Shown here: positions 1 to 7,986 of the stretch, one piece after another
Layout: every line of letters begins with the position of its first letter
How positions within the stretch are numbered: position 1 is the first letter of the stretch
Source: GCA-003244245 sp963823755
Lineage (GTDB): Bacteria > Actinomycetota > Actinomycetes > Mycobacteriales > Pseudonocardiaceae
Direction: 5' to 3'
DNA: 64,000 bases
Assembly: GCA_963823755.1 (NCBI GenBank)
Contig: CAWGMP010000017.1
Coordinates: forward strand, 496,001-560,000
Program-made: the position numbers and the translations under genes
Notes under the pieces: generated by a model
Seen by the model: only the letters and a program-made list of their open reading frames with translations
The model's database searches: none
Told to the model about the DNA's origin: nothing

Positions 1-813
1 CTGGCGGCGCTGCTGGACGGGCTGGATGGCCGGCTGGCCCGGTTGCTCGACGCCACCTCCCGGATCGGCGCCGAACTGGACTCGCTGGCCGACTGCGTGT
101 CCTTCGGGGTGGCGCCGGCGCTCGTGCTGTTCGTCTGGACGTTGCGCGGCATTCCGATCGGGTGGCCGGTAGCGCTGGTGTTCACCGTCTGCGTGGTGTT
201 GCGGCTGGCCCGGTTCAACACCTTGCTGGACGACACCGAGGCACTGCCGTTCACCAAGGAGTTCTTCGTCGGGGTCCCGTCCCCGTCTGGCGCGCTGCTG
301 GCGTTGCTCCCGCTCACCGTGTTCCTCCAGTTCGGCGGGGGTTGGTGGTCCGCGCCGGTGACCGTGGCGGCCTGGATGGTCACGGTGGCCCTGGCGATGG
401 TGAGCCGGTTACCCACCCTGTCACCCAAGACAGTGCGGGTGCCGGCGCGGGCGGTGGCACCGCTGCTGGTGATGATCGCAGGCCTGGCCGCCGCAGTGAT
501 CACGTTTCCGTTCGCGCTGCTGGCTGTGGCGATGCTGCTGTACCTGGCCCAGGTGCCCTATGCGAGCTACCGCTACCGGTGGCTCGCGCAGCATCCCTCG
601 GCGTGGGAAGTGCCACCCCGCCAGCGCCGGGCGATCCGCCGCACCGCGCGCAGCATGCGCCGCCTCGGGCTGCGCCCGCCGCTGCGACGCCGAGTGGCCG
701 GCGCCGCTGCCCGGGCCGGCGCAGCAGTGCGCCGCCGCCGAGGCGGCGAGACCAACGGCCAGGTGCCCCGGGAACACCGCCCCCGGCGGATCGGCCTGCG
801 CCGGCACCCCTAA
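1..813 (+). CDS. pssA: CDP-diacylglycerol-serine O-phosphatidyltransferase, 5'-truncated by the window
   Basis: Frame 1 is open from the first base to the stop at 813. The visible N-terminus carries the complete CDP-alcohol phosphatidyltransferase signature DGRLAR-x8-G-x3-D-x3-D within the first 25 codons, followed by several hydrophobic segments typical of this integral membrane enzyme, which makes phosphatidylserine from CDP-diacylglycerol and serine. The C-terminal ~80 residues are very Arg-rich and look like a cytosolic tail. Only the start is missing. In mycobacteria pssA sits next to a Cdc48-like AAA+ ATPase and a few genes from def, which fits the backbone genes found at 43-52 kb. Family assignment is firm; the serine rather than inositol-phosphate acceptor is inferred from the sequence and from synteny. 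Confidence 0.88.
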   Translation: MAALLDGLDGRLARLLDATSRIGAELDSLADCVSFGVAPALVLFVWTLRGIPIGWPVALVFTVCVVLRLARFNTLLDDTEALPFTKEFFVGVPSPSGALLALLPLTVFLQFGGGWWSAPVTVAAWMVTVALAMVSRLPTLSPKTVRVPARAVAPLLVMIAGLAAAVITFPFALLAVAMLLYLAQVPYASYRYRWLAQHPSAWEVPPRQRRAIRRTARSMRRLGLRPPLRRRVAGAAARAGAAVRRRRGGETNGQVPREHRPRRIGLRRHP

Positions 814-906
814 CCCCATCGCGCCGAGTAAGGGGCGCACAAGCGTCCCGAGGCCTGCAACGGCCAGCTTGATCCTGGGCGGGGCCCATGACAGTGCACT
901 GGTCGT

Positions 907-1284
907 CTACACGGCCACGACGGACGCATCGACCGGGAGTGCGTCGAGGAGGCGTCGCAGATCGTCGGGATCGCTGGTCAGCACTCGATCACCCGCCTGA
1001 GCCAGCGACGCGATGTGCGCGTCGACGACATCGCAGCTCTTGGTGGCACCAAGCAGCAGACCCAGGCGTTTCCCGGTGGCCAGATCCAGCGGCGGAGCCG
1101 CTATGCCGGCAAGGATCCGCGCCAACTGAGCTTGCCGTGCACCGTGACACCACACCTGCGCTACCGCGGCAGGGCTGGTGCGAACCGCTATCCGCTCCTG
1201 TTGCGCGACTCGCAGCAACGCCCCTACCCGCCGGTCTCGGCGGTCGATCGCCAGCAAGGCGCCCGCATCGAGCACCAGGCTCAC
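907..1284 (-). CDS. vapC: VapC-type PIN-domain ribonuclease toxin
   Basis: 125 aa. The N-terminus MSLVLDAGALLAIDRRDR has the first PIN acidic residue (LDAGA). Further conserved acidic positions lie in CDVVDAHIA and in the C-terminal VLTSDPDDLRRLL. Length and layout are those of VapC ribonucleases, Mg-dependent RNases that cleave tRNA or rRNA when the antitoxin is lost. It overlaps the upstream vapB by 4 bp, as expected for translational coupling. No disruption is seen, unlike several other toxins in this window. Confidence 0.85.
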   Translation of the reverse strand: MSLVLDAGALLAIDRRDRRVGALLRVAQQERIAVRTSPAAVAQVWCHGARQAQLARILAGIAAPPLDLATGKRLGLLLGATKSCDVVDAHIASLAQAGDRVLTSDPDDLRRLLDALPVDASVVAV

Positions 1285-1532
1285 GCGGCGTGTCCTCGCG
1301 ATCCACGGGCGATGCCTAAAGCGGCGGCCGCAGCGTCGAGTTCCTCGTCACCAAACGGCCCGTCCTCAGCTTCCCAAGCGTCGAGGGCTACACCGAGCAG
1401 ATCGTTGCGGAGCCGGTCTGCCGCAGCTTGGGCCAGCCAACCCGAGACGCTCATACCAGCACGTTCGGCCGCGTCTCGCACGGCTGCTCCGAGGTCGGTC
1501 TCCATCGTCACCGAAAAGCGATCCACCTGCAT
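1281..1532 (-). CDS. vapB: VapB-type antitoxin
   Basis: 83 aa from the ATG at 1532. That start is preferred over the 17-codon longer frame because the extension would run through the operator palindromes. N-terminal strand QVDRFSVTMETDLGAAV followed by RDAAERAGMSVSGWLAQAA is a ribbon-helix-helix DNA-binding domain. The acidic C-terminus (AWEAEDGPFGDEELDAAA) is the likely VapC-wrapping tail. First gene of the vapBC operon, probably autorepressing at the adjacent inverted repeats. Confidence 0.8.
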   Translation of the reverse strand: MQVDRFSVTMETDLGAAVRDAAERAGMSVSGWLAQAAADRLRNDLLGVALDAWEAEDGPFGDEELDAAAAALGIARGSRGHAA

Positions 1533-1533
1533 A

Positions 1534-1564
1534 CATACGATCGTATCGCATACTCTCGTATGCA
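1534..1564 (-). promoter_or_regulatory. Inverted-repeat operator of vapBC
   Basis: Immediately upstream of the vapB start are two dyads side by side: CATACGATCGTAT (core TACGATCGTA, a perfect palindrome) and GCATACTCTCGTATGC (GCATAC...GTATGC arms). CATAC/GTATG half-sites spaced like this fit cooperative RHH dimer binding. Autoregulation is inferred from the family. Confidence 0.6.
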
Positions 1565-1589
1565 GGGTCAGTCTGTCGAGCATCCTTAC

Positions 1590-1878
1590 CGCGACCGGCT
1601 GGGCGCGGGCGAAGGACCCACGACCAAGGGTGACAGCAGCCCCCCAGCAGCGATGCGCCGACCAGATCCGCCGGCCACCGAGCCAGTGCGCGGGTTACGC
1701 CACAGTTCTGTTACATACAGCGTTTTTTGCAACACTTCCATGTTCCGGATGCAACAAAGTGGAAATAATCACCTCGTGTACTGGAAGCGCAAGAACACAT
1801 CGTACCACCAGGAAATCATGTGATGAGTACTCCGTGAAAACCCTAGTTGTCAGGTACTTACTGTGGAGGATTCAAGTC
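1590..1878 (+). promoter_or_regulatory. Leader and promoter region of the nitrilase operon
   Basis: 289 bp between vapB and the flavoprotein gene without a supported gene. It is more AT-rich than its surroundings. Two GTTAC boxes (1694-1698 and 1710-1714) might belong to a GlnR-type nitrogen-control site, since homologous clusters respond to nitrogen limitation, but they do not match the full GlnR consensus. A Shine-Dalgarno sequence (TGGAGGA, 1864-1870) sits 8 bp before the ATG at 1879. Confidence 0.3.
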
Positions 1879-3246
1879 ATGGTCCTGAGCGCGAAAACTT
1901 CGACGGAGGACAGCGCTCCTGGCGACCTCGAGGGTGCGCACCGCTCAGTGGTCGTTATCGGTGGTGGGCAGGCCGGCCTGTCGATGAGCTACTGCCTGAC
2001 CCAACGCGGCGTCGATCACCTCGTACTGGAACGGGACAGGGTGGGTCACGAGTGGCGCGACCGGCGCTGGGACTCGTTTTGTCTGGTCACTCCGAATTGG
2101 CAGTGCCAACTACCGGGATTCCCATATTCCGGGAATGATCCGGACGGTTTCATGGTGCGCGACGAGATTGCTCGCTACCTCGACGAATACGTGAAGTCCT
2201 TCGACCCACCGGTCATCGAGGGTGTCGCGGCTACCCGGTTGTGCCGCGATCGGAAAGGCCGGTACCTGGTCGGCACCGACCGCGGTGAGCTGGTCGCCGA
2301 TCAGGTCGTGCTGGCCACCGGGCCGTACCAGGTGCCGCTGATCCCCCGGCTGGCCGACCGGCTGCCCGACGATCTGACGCAGATCCACTCGTCGCACTAC
2401 CACAGCCCCGACCGGCTGCCACCCGGTGAGGTGCTGGTGATCGGAACCGGCCAGTCCGGCTGCCAGATCGCCGAGGACCTGCACCTGGCCGGCCGTCAGG
2501 TCCATCTCGCGGTGGGTAGCGCACCCCGGGTAGCTCGGTTCTACCGCGGTCGCGACGTGGTGGCCTGGCTGGACGCGGTGGGTTACTACCGCAAGGCGGT
2601 CGACGAGTTAGCCGATGTGGACACGGTTCGGTTCCGGGTGAACCATTACGTCACCGGACGCGACGGCGGCCGGGACATCGACCTGCGCGCCTTCGCCCGT
2701 GACGGCATGCGGCTCTACGGGCGCCTAACCGGGGTGACCGGCGCCACAGTGCGGTTCGCACCGGACCTGGAAAAGAACCTGGATCACGCCGACGCCGTGT
2801 CGGAGAGCATCAAGGATTCCATCGACAGCTACATCGACGCGCACCGCATCGACGCCGCGCCCGAGCCGCGTTACACGCCGGTGTGGACACCCGAACGCGA
2901 ACCCACCCGATTGGGTCTCGACGACTCCGGGATCACCTCGCTCATCTGGAGCACCGGGTTCGGCCGCGACGACCGATGGATCGAGGTTCCGGTATTCGAC
3001 GGCCGCGGTTACCCCACACATGACCGGGGTGTCACCAGCAGCCCCGGCCTGTATTTCCTCGGGTTGCCCTGGCAGCACACCTGGGGCTCTGGCCGGCTGT
3101 CGGGGGTGGCCGACGACGCCGCTCACCTGGCCGAGCGCATCACCACAGGCACCCGATCCGAGCACCTGTTCCGGTGGATCGCCGGCACCTCGACCAGCAC
3201 ATACCCTCGGGACGACGAGTGGGTCGCCCCTCGCACGGTGGCGTGA
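1879..3246 (+). CDS. MSMEG_0569-family flavin-dependent oxidoreductase (Nit1C flavoprotein)
   Basis: 455 aa. The ATG at 1879 follows a good SD; a longer in-frame extension to 1015 runs antisense through vapBC and is not credible. SVVVIGGGQAGLSMSYCL is an N-terminal FAD Rossmann motif (GxGxxG). VLVIGTGQSGCQIAEDL is a second dinucleotide-binding motif about 170 residues in, as in flavin-containing and Baeyer-Villiger-type monooxygenases. The sequence around HEWRDRRWDSFCLVTPNWQ is typical of the MSMEG_0569 family, found only in Nit1C clusters. First gene of the operon. Substrate unknown; it presumably oxidises an intermediate made or used by the nitrilase and radical SAM partners. Confidence 0.85.
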   Translation: MVLSAKTSTEDSAPGDLEGAHRSVVVIGGGQAGLSMSYCLTQRGVDHLVLERDRVGHEWRDRRWDSFCLVTPNWQCQLPGFPYSGNDPDGFMVRDEIARYLDEYVKSFDPPVIEGVAATRLCRDRKGRYLVGTDRGELVADQVVLATGPYQVPLIPRLADRLPDDLTQIHSSHYHSPDRLPPGEVLVIGTGQSGCQIAEDLHLAGRQVHLAVGSAPRVARFYRGRDVVAWLDAVGYYRKAVDELADVDTVRFRVNHYVTGRDGGRDIDLRAFARDGMRLYGRLTGVTGATVRFAPDLEKNLDHADAVSESIKDSIDSYIDAHRIDAAPEPRYTPVWTPEREPTRLGLDDSGITSLIWSTGFGRDDRWIEVPVFDGRGYPTHDRGVTSSPGLYFLGLPWQHTWGSGRLSGVADDAAHLAERITTGTRSEHLFRWIAGTSTSTYPRDDEWVAPRTVA

Positions 3247-3250
3247 TGCG

Positions 3251-4078
3251 ATGCCCGCACATCACGTCTTCGACGCCCACCGCCACCTGGGAGTACTGCC
3301 GGAATTCCCCTTCTACGGCGGCCCCGCGGTCCACCCCGATACCACTGCCAGGGCCACCATCGCCGAGCTGATCTCGGATCTGGACGCCGAGGGCACGGAC
3401 CGAGCACTGGTCATCCCGAACTACGGCGTGCCAGACCCGGACATCGCCTTCTCGTTCAACGAACTGGTCGTGGAGGCAGCCCACACCGACGATCGGATCA
3501 GAGCGGCACTGTGGGTCTCACCCAAGCCCACCGACGCCGACCGGACGGCGAAGGCGCTGGCGCTGGCCGCTGAGCCTGGAGTAAAAGCGTTGAAGATGAG
3601 TTTCCTGCTCGGTGGCCGGGTGACCGAGCAGGAATGCACACCGCAGCTCGACGAGATCTTCGACGTCGCCCGGCAACACGATCTCGTGGTGCACGTGCAC
3701 ACCTCCCCCGGCGGGAGCTCGGACATCGACGAGGTGGGCCACCTCGTCGATGTCTACGGTGACATGGTGGCGATCCACCTGGTCCACTTCGGGGGTGGAA
3801 TGAGCGGACACATCAAGCTGGCCGGCGCACGGTTCTTCGACTGGATCGCCGCGGGCAAACGGGTTTATACCGATCTGTCCTGGTCTATCGGATTCGCCCC
3901 GCGCTGGCTGGCCCGCGAGATCGACCGGCGCGGACTGGGCCATGACCGGATCCTGTTCGCCAGTGACCAGCCCTGGGGAGATTTCGCCGGTGAGCTGGCG
4001 AAACTGCGCGCGGCCACCGGCGACGGCGAGCTGGGCAGGCGAGTGTTCCACGGCACGTTCGAGGAACTCTACGGATAA
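3251..4078 (+). CDS. Amidohydrolase-family metal-dependent hydrolase
   Basis: 275 aa, starting 4 bp after the flavoprotein stop. FDAHRHLG gives the N-terminal HxH metal motif. DLVVHVHTSPG and HLVHFGG supply further His ligands and ASDQPWGD the terminal Asp, the usual order in the Amidohydro_2 TIM-barrel family. Tight spacing implies co-transcription with the Nit1C genes, although an amidohydrolase is not among the core Nit1C members I know. It may hydrolyse an amide or cyclic product formed by its neighbours; the substrate cannot be read from sequence. Confidence 0.75.
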   Translation: MPAHHVFDAHRHLGVLPEFPFYGGPAVHPDTTARATIAELISDLDAEGTDRALVIPNYGVPDPDIAFSFNELVVEAAHTDDRIRAALWVSPKPTDADRTAKALALAAEPGVKALKMSFLLGGRVTEQECTPQLDEIFDVARQHDLVVHVHTSPGGSSDIDEVGHLVDVYGDMVAIHLVHFGGGMSGHIKLAGARFFDWIAAGKRVYTDLSWSIGFAPRWLAREIDRRGLGHDRILFASDQPWGDFAGELAKLRAATGDGELGRRVFHGTFEELYG

Positions 4079-4102
4079 GTCCAACTGATGAGGAGACGTC
4101 AC

Positions 4103-4615
4103 ATGACCGATCTGACCGACATCGAAAGGCAAAGCCTTGAGGAGATCCCGCACCCGTCTCTTCCCGAGGGGTCGAACATCTATGGCGGAACGAAGGTCTT
4201 CCCGGACTATCAGGCCGAGAACGGCGAGACGTATTTCACGCTCGTGCACGGGATCGCGCACGAATCCTCGGTCAGTTTCGTGGCGATCCTGCAGGCCACC
4301 CGGGCGTTACGAAAGGGTTTCGAGTCGGCGATCTACTTCTACGGCCCAGGATCGCTGAACTGCCTGGCCACTCGCGGCTTCCCCACCACGGGGAACTCAG
4401 CATTTCCCGGCGAGCACAACATCAACGACTCACTCAAGACGTTCCTCAAAGAAGGCGGCAAGGTGTACTGCTGCCGCTTCGGCCTTTCGCTACACGGCGC
4501 TCGCGAGGAGGACCTTCTCGAGGGCGTCATCCCGACCCATCCTCTCGACGTGCAGGACGCATTGATCCATTACTCCCGTAAGGGCGCGATCATCAATTCC
4601 ACCTATATGGTCTAG
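4103..4615 (+). CDS. MSMEG_0572/Sll0783-family nitrogen-starvation protein
   Basis: 170 aa. The ATG at 4103 is preceded by GAGGAG. The protein (IPHPSLPEGSNIYGGTKVFP, then FTLVHGIAHESSVSFVAIL and FYGPGSLNCLATRGFPTTG) matches what I know of the Sll0783/MSMEG_0572 family, a constant partner of Nit1C nitrilases. It looks like a small alpha/beta protein with Cys residues (GSLNCLA, KVYCCRF). The Synechocystis homologue is induced by nitrogen starvation; the biochemical role is unknown. A separate MSMEG_0570-family gene, common in such clusters, is not seen here. Confidence 0.8.
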   Translation: MTDLTDIERQSLEEIPHPSLPEGSNIYGGTKVFPDYQAENGETYFTLVHGIAHESSVSFVAILQATRALRKGFESAIYFYGPGSLNCLATRGFPTTGNSAFPGEHNINDSLKTFLKEGGKVYCCRFGLSLHGAREEDLLEGVIPTHPLDVQDALIHYSRKGAIINSTYMV

Positions 4616-4624
4616 GAGACGGCA

Positions 4625-5704
4625 GTGCGCGTTGGCACCGACACCACAGCCGGGAGACTGGCGACTCGGGTTGGCATCGCCTTGCACGGCGTGCGGATGG
4701 ACGCCCCGGTCCACCGCCCGGACGGGGCCGGACCCAGCGACGACGGTCACGTGCTCGTCGACGGTGCCAATGCCGCGCTGCCGCGCAACCCGGACAGTCC
4801 TTACCGGCTGCGCGACGATCGGATCTTCTTCGGAGAGCGGGACACCGGGCTGTCGCTGCAGCTCGTCGCGCGGCCGCGGTTCTATGACCTGGCCACCACC
4901 GACGGCGTGCCCTACGAGCAGATCGCCCGCCTCCACGGCGCCGACGTGCTGGCCACCACCGTGGTCCAGACCTGCATCAGATACCACGAGGACCAGCGCT
5001 GCCGGTTCTGCACGATCGAGGAGTCACTGCGAGCCGGCGCCACCATCGCCGTCAAGACGCCGGCCCAGCTCGCCGAAGTGGCGCAGGCAGCAGTGCGGCT
5101 GGACGGGATCCGGCAGATGGTGATGACCACCGGCACCACTGCCGGCCCGGACCGGGGCGCCCGCTACCTGGTCCGCTGCGTGCGGGCGGTGCTCCAGGCG
5201 GTTCCCGGGCTGCCCATCCAGGTGCAGATCGAGCCCCCCGGAGATCTCACCGCTCTCACCGATGTGAAAGAGGCAGGTGCGACCGCTGTCGGGATCCACG
5301 TCGAGTCACTCGACGACGAGGTGCGCAGGCGGTGGATGCCTGGCAAGGGATCGGTGCCGATGGCCGAGTACGAGGCGGCCTGGGACGAAGCCGTGCGGGT
5401 GTTCGGCCGCAACCGGGTGTCCACCTACCTGCTGGTGGGGCTGGGCGAGGACCCCGACGAGCTGGTCGCCGGCACGCGAAGCCTGATCGAGCGCGGGGTG
5501 TACCCGTTCGTGGTGCCGTTTCGCCCGATGGTCGGCACACTCGCCCGCCGCAACGGCATCGGCGCGCCACCCGCCGAGCTGGTCCGTGACGTCACCGAAC
5601 GGGTCGCCGCCATGCTGCGCGAGGCCGGCATGATCGGCGCCGACCAGCGGGCCGGCTGCGCCGCGTGCGGAGCGTGCGGCGCGCTGTCCGCAGCGGGGGC
5701 ATGA
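4625..5704 (+). CDS. MSMEG_0568-family radical SAM protein
   Basis: 359 aa, GTG start 9 bp after the previous stop. The iron-sulfur motif is CIRYHEDQRCRFC, a CX8CX2C arrangement rather than the usual CX3CX2C, with the aromatic residue before the last Cys. The C-terminus has an extra Cys cluster (GCAACGACGAL) that could hold a second cluster or metal. Established as a member of Nit1C clusters, substrate unknown. The last codons overlap the next gene by ATGA, implying coupled translation. Confidence 0.83.
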   Translation: MRVGTDTTAGRLATRVGIALHGVRMDAPVHRPDGAGPSDDGHVLVDGANAALPRNPDSPYRLRDDRIFFGERDTGLSLQLVARPRFYDLATTDGVPYEQIARLHGADVLATTVVQTCIRYHEDQRCRFCTIEESLRAGATIAVKTPAQLAEVAQAAVRLDGIRQMVMTTGTTAGPDRGARYLVRCVRAVLQAVPGLPIQVQIEPPGDLTALTDVKEAGATAVGIHVESLDDEVRRRWMPGKGSVPMAEYEAAWDEAVRVFGRNRVSTYLLVGLGEDPDELVAGTRSLIERGVYPFVVPFRPMVGTLARRNGIGAPPAELVRDVTERVAAMLREAGMIGADQRAGCAACGACGALSAAGA

Positions 5705-7122
5705 CAGTGCACTCCGCGACTCCGATGACCTACCGCAGCGCCAGCGGGCTGGGCGAAGCGCTGCTCGGCCAACCAGCGCACCGGCCCGAGTTCCGGATCG
5801 AACCCGCCACTGACCCAGCGACCCGGGGGGCCTACTACCGGCTGCGAACCCGGGTGTTCGTGCACCGGCAGGGGTTGTTCACCGAGCACGACCTCGACGA
5901 CCGCGACGACCACCCGCACACCCTGGTCCTGGTCGCCCGCAACCCCGAGGGCACCGTGCTCGGCGGCGTGCGGCTGGGCCCGGTCGACGACGGTCCCGAC
6001 CTGGGCTGGTGGTTCGGCGGCAGGCTCGTGGTGGAACCGGGCTGCCCGGTCAGGGGCGTCGGCGCTGCCCTGGTCCGGGCGGCCTGCGCGCACGCCGAGA
6101 GTGCCGGGGTACTGCGCTTCGAAGCCACCGTCCAGTCCCGCAACGAGCTGTTCTTCACCCGGCTGGGCTGGACGTCGGTGCGCCCGGTGACCGTGGCCGC
6201 TACCCCGCACATGCTGATGCGCTGGCCGATCGGCCGGATCGCCGCGTTGGTCGCCGCCACCAAAGCCGAGCTGGGAGGGTTGCTGTCCGGGCTCGCGCCG
6301 GGCGGGGCCGGCTACGTCGGAGATGATGGTGCGCCGGTGCCCGGTAGTGACCTGGTGGCTGCCTGCGACGCGATCCTGCCGTCGATGGTCGAGCGCGACC
6401 CGGAGTGGGCCGGGTGGTGCTCGGTGCTGGTCAACGTCAACGACCTGGCCGCCATGGGCGCGACACCGGTCGGCGTGCTCGACGCGCTGGGAGCGCGGGA
6501 CCGGTCCTTCGCCAGCCGGGTACTGGCCGGGCTGCGCCGCGCGAGCCAGGCCTATGACGTGCCGGTGCTCGGCGGCCACACCCAGCTCGGCGTGCCCGCC
6601 GCGCTGTCGGTGACCGCGCTGGGCCGCGCGGCGGATCCGATCCGCGGCGGTGGTGGCCGCCCGGGTCACCGCATCCGGCTCACCGTGGACACGGCGGGTG
6701 GGTGGCGGCCCGGGTACGCCGGTCGCCAATGGGACTCCAGCACGCAGCGCCGGACTCCCGAGCTGCGCGCGATGCTCGACTCGATAGCCGTGACCCGTCC
6801 GGCCGCCGCCAAGGACGTCTCGATGGCGGGGTTGGCCGGCACTGTGGGCATGCTCGCCGAAGCCAGCTGCTGCCGGGCCGTGCTCGAGGTCTCCGCGGTG
6901 CCCAGGCCGGCGCAGGCCACCGTGGGCGACTGGTTCACCTGCTTCCCCGGGTTCGGGATGCTCAGTGCCGACGAGGCGGACCGTCCGGTGCCCCCGGCAT
7001 CTCCGGCGGTCAGTGCGGACTGCGGTGAGCTCGTGGCCGGCCGTGGCGTGGCGCTGCGCTGGCCGGACGGGGAGCTCACCGAAGTGATCACAGATACGGT
7101 GACGGGGTTGGGAGCGGCATGA
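5701..7122 (+). CDS. MSMEG_0567-family fusion: GNAT acetyltransferase plus AIR-synthase-like domain
   Basis: 473 aa from the ATG at 5701, overlapping the radical SAM gene by 4 bp. Residues ~20-175 form a GNAT domain: YRLRTRVFVHRQGLF, LGGVRLGP, the acetyl-CoA loop region LVVEPGCPVRGVGAALVRAA and FFTRLGWTSV. Residues ~200-470 resemble PurM/AIR synthase (LVNVNDLAAMGATPVGVLDAL, VLGGHTQLGVPAALSVTALG, SMAGLAGTVGMLAEAS). In cyanobacteria the two halves are separate genes; in actinomycetes they are fused. Suggests an ATP-dependent activation plus an acyl transfer in one protein. Ends by ATGA overlap with the nitrilase gene. Confidence 0.83.
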   Translation: MTVHSATPMTYRSASGLGEALLGQPAHRPEFRIEPATDPATRGAYYRLRTRVFVHRQGLFTEHDLDDRDDHPHTLVLVARNPEGTVLGGVRLGPVDDGPDLGWWFGGRLVVEPGCPVRGVGAALVRAACAHAESAGVLRFEATVQSRNELFFTRLGWTSVRPVTVAATPHMLMRWPIGRIAALVAATKAELGGLLSGLAPGGAGYVGDDGAPVPGSDLVAACDAILPSMVERDPEWAGWCSVLVNVNDLAAMGATPVGVLDALGARDRSFASRVLAGLRRASQAYDVPVLGGHTQLGVPAALSVTALGRAADPIRGGGGRPGHRIRLTVDTAGGWRPGYAGRQWDSSTQRRTPELRAMLDSIAVTRPAAAKDVSMAGLAGTVGMLAEASCCRAVLEVSAVPRPAQATVGDWFTCFPGFGMLSADEADRPVPPASPAVSADCGELVAGRGVALRWPDGELTEVITDTVTGLGAA

Positions 7123-7985
7123 GTCCCCTCCGGATGGCCGCCGCCGCGGCGAACTTCGACCGGGACCTGGCAGCCGGCTTCGCTCAGATCGAGCGAATCA
7201 TCGGCACCGCCCGGGCCGACGGGGTGCGCCTGCTTGCCCTGCCCGAGGCTGCGTTGGGCGGGTACCTGGCCGACCTCAACGGCGCCGCCGGACCGCCGCC
7301 ACCGCTGTCCCCGGACGGCCCGGAGATCCGCACGCTGGCCCGGCTCGCGGGGGAGATGGTCGTGGCGGTCGGGTACTGCGAGAAGGGTCCCGGTCAGCTC
7401 TTCAACAGCGCCATCTGCGTGACCGGTGACGGCGTGCTGGGCCATCATCGCAAGGTGCACCAACCACTTCGGGAGGACGCCAGCTACGCCGCGGGTGGCC
7501 GGTTCGCCGCCTTCGACACTCCGGTGGGGCGGCTGGGCATGATGATCTGCTACGACAAGGCGTTCCCCGAATCCGCCAGGGCGCTGGCGCTGGACGGCGC
7601 CGACATCGTGATGTGCCTGTCCGCGTGGCCGGCCAGCAGCACCAAGGCGGCGCCTGACCTGGAGCAGGACCGCTGGAAGCGCCGGTTCGACCTGTTCGAC
7701 CGAGCCCGGGCCCTGGAAAACCAGATCCTCTGGCTGTCGGCCAACCAGTCCGGTGAGTTCGGGTCGCTGCGATTCGTCGCCAGCGCCAAGGTCGTCGACC
7801 CCGGCGGTGACATCCTGGCTGGCACAGGCGTGCGGGCAGGTCTGGCGATCGCCGAGGTGGACGTCGCGGCGGCACTGGGGGCGGCCCGCCGGTCGATGGC
7901 CCACCTTCACGATCGCCGCCCAGACGCCTACTCCGGACTCGACAGGACCGCCCCGGGTGCGGGACCTGTGACCCAACAGAGCTGA
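7119..7985 (+). CDS. Nit1C-type nitrilase/carbon-nitrogen hydrolase, catalytically complete
   Basis: 288 aa. The three nitrilase catalytic residues are all present: Glu in LLALPEAALGGY, Lys in GHHRKVHQP and Cys in GMMICYDKAFPE. A nitrile or amide would be attacked by the Cys to release ammonia. It is the only active-looking hydrolase of the cluster. Overlaps the upstream gene by 4 bp and is followed after 1 bp by a paralogue that has lost two of the three residues. Nit1C clusters are implicated in cyanide assimilation in some bacteria; the physiological substrate here is unknown. Confidence 0.85.
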   Translation: MSPLRMAAAAANFDRDLAAGFAQIERIIGTARADGVRLLALPEAALGGYLADLNGAAGPPPPLSPDGPEIRTLARLAGEMVVAVGYCEKGPGQLFNSAICVTGDGVLGHHRKVHQPLREDASYAAGGRFAAFDTPVGRLGMMICYDKAFPESARALALDGADIVMCLSAWPASSTKAAPDLEQDRWKRRFDLFDRARALENQILWLSANQSGEFGSLRFVASAKVVDPGGDILAGTGVRAGLAIAEVDVAAALGAARRSMAHLHDRRPDAYSGLDRTAPGAGPVTQQS

Positions 7986-7986
7986 G

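Noticed and set aside
1694..1714. GlnR operator upstream of the Nit1C operon
   Set aside because: Two GTTAC boxes are present but spacing and second half-sites do not fit the GlnR consensus well; kept only as a low-confidence note.
1015..1878. Long N-terminal extension of the flavoprotein frame, in frame from 1015
   Set aside because: It runs antisense through vapBC, has no protein character, and the ATG at 1879 has a proper SD next to the FAD motif.
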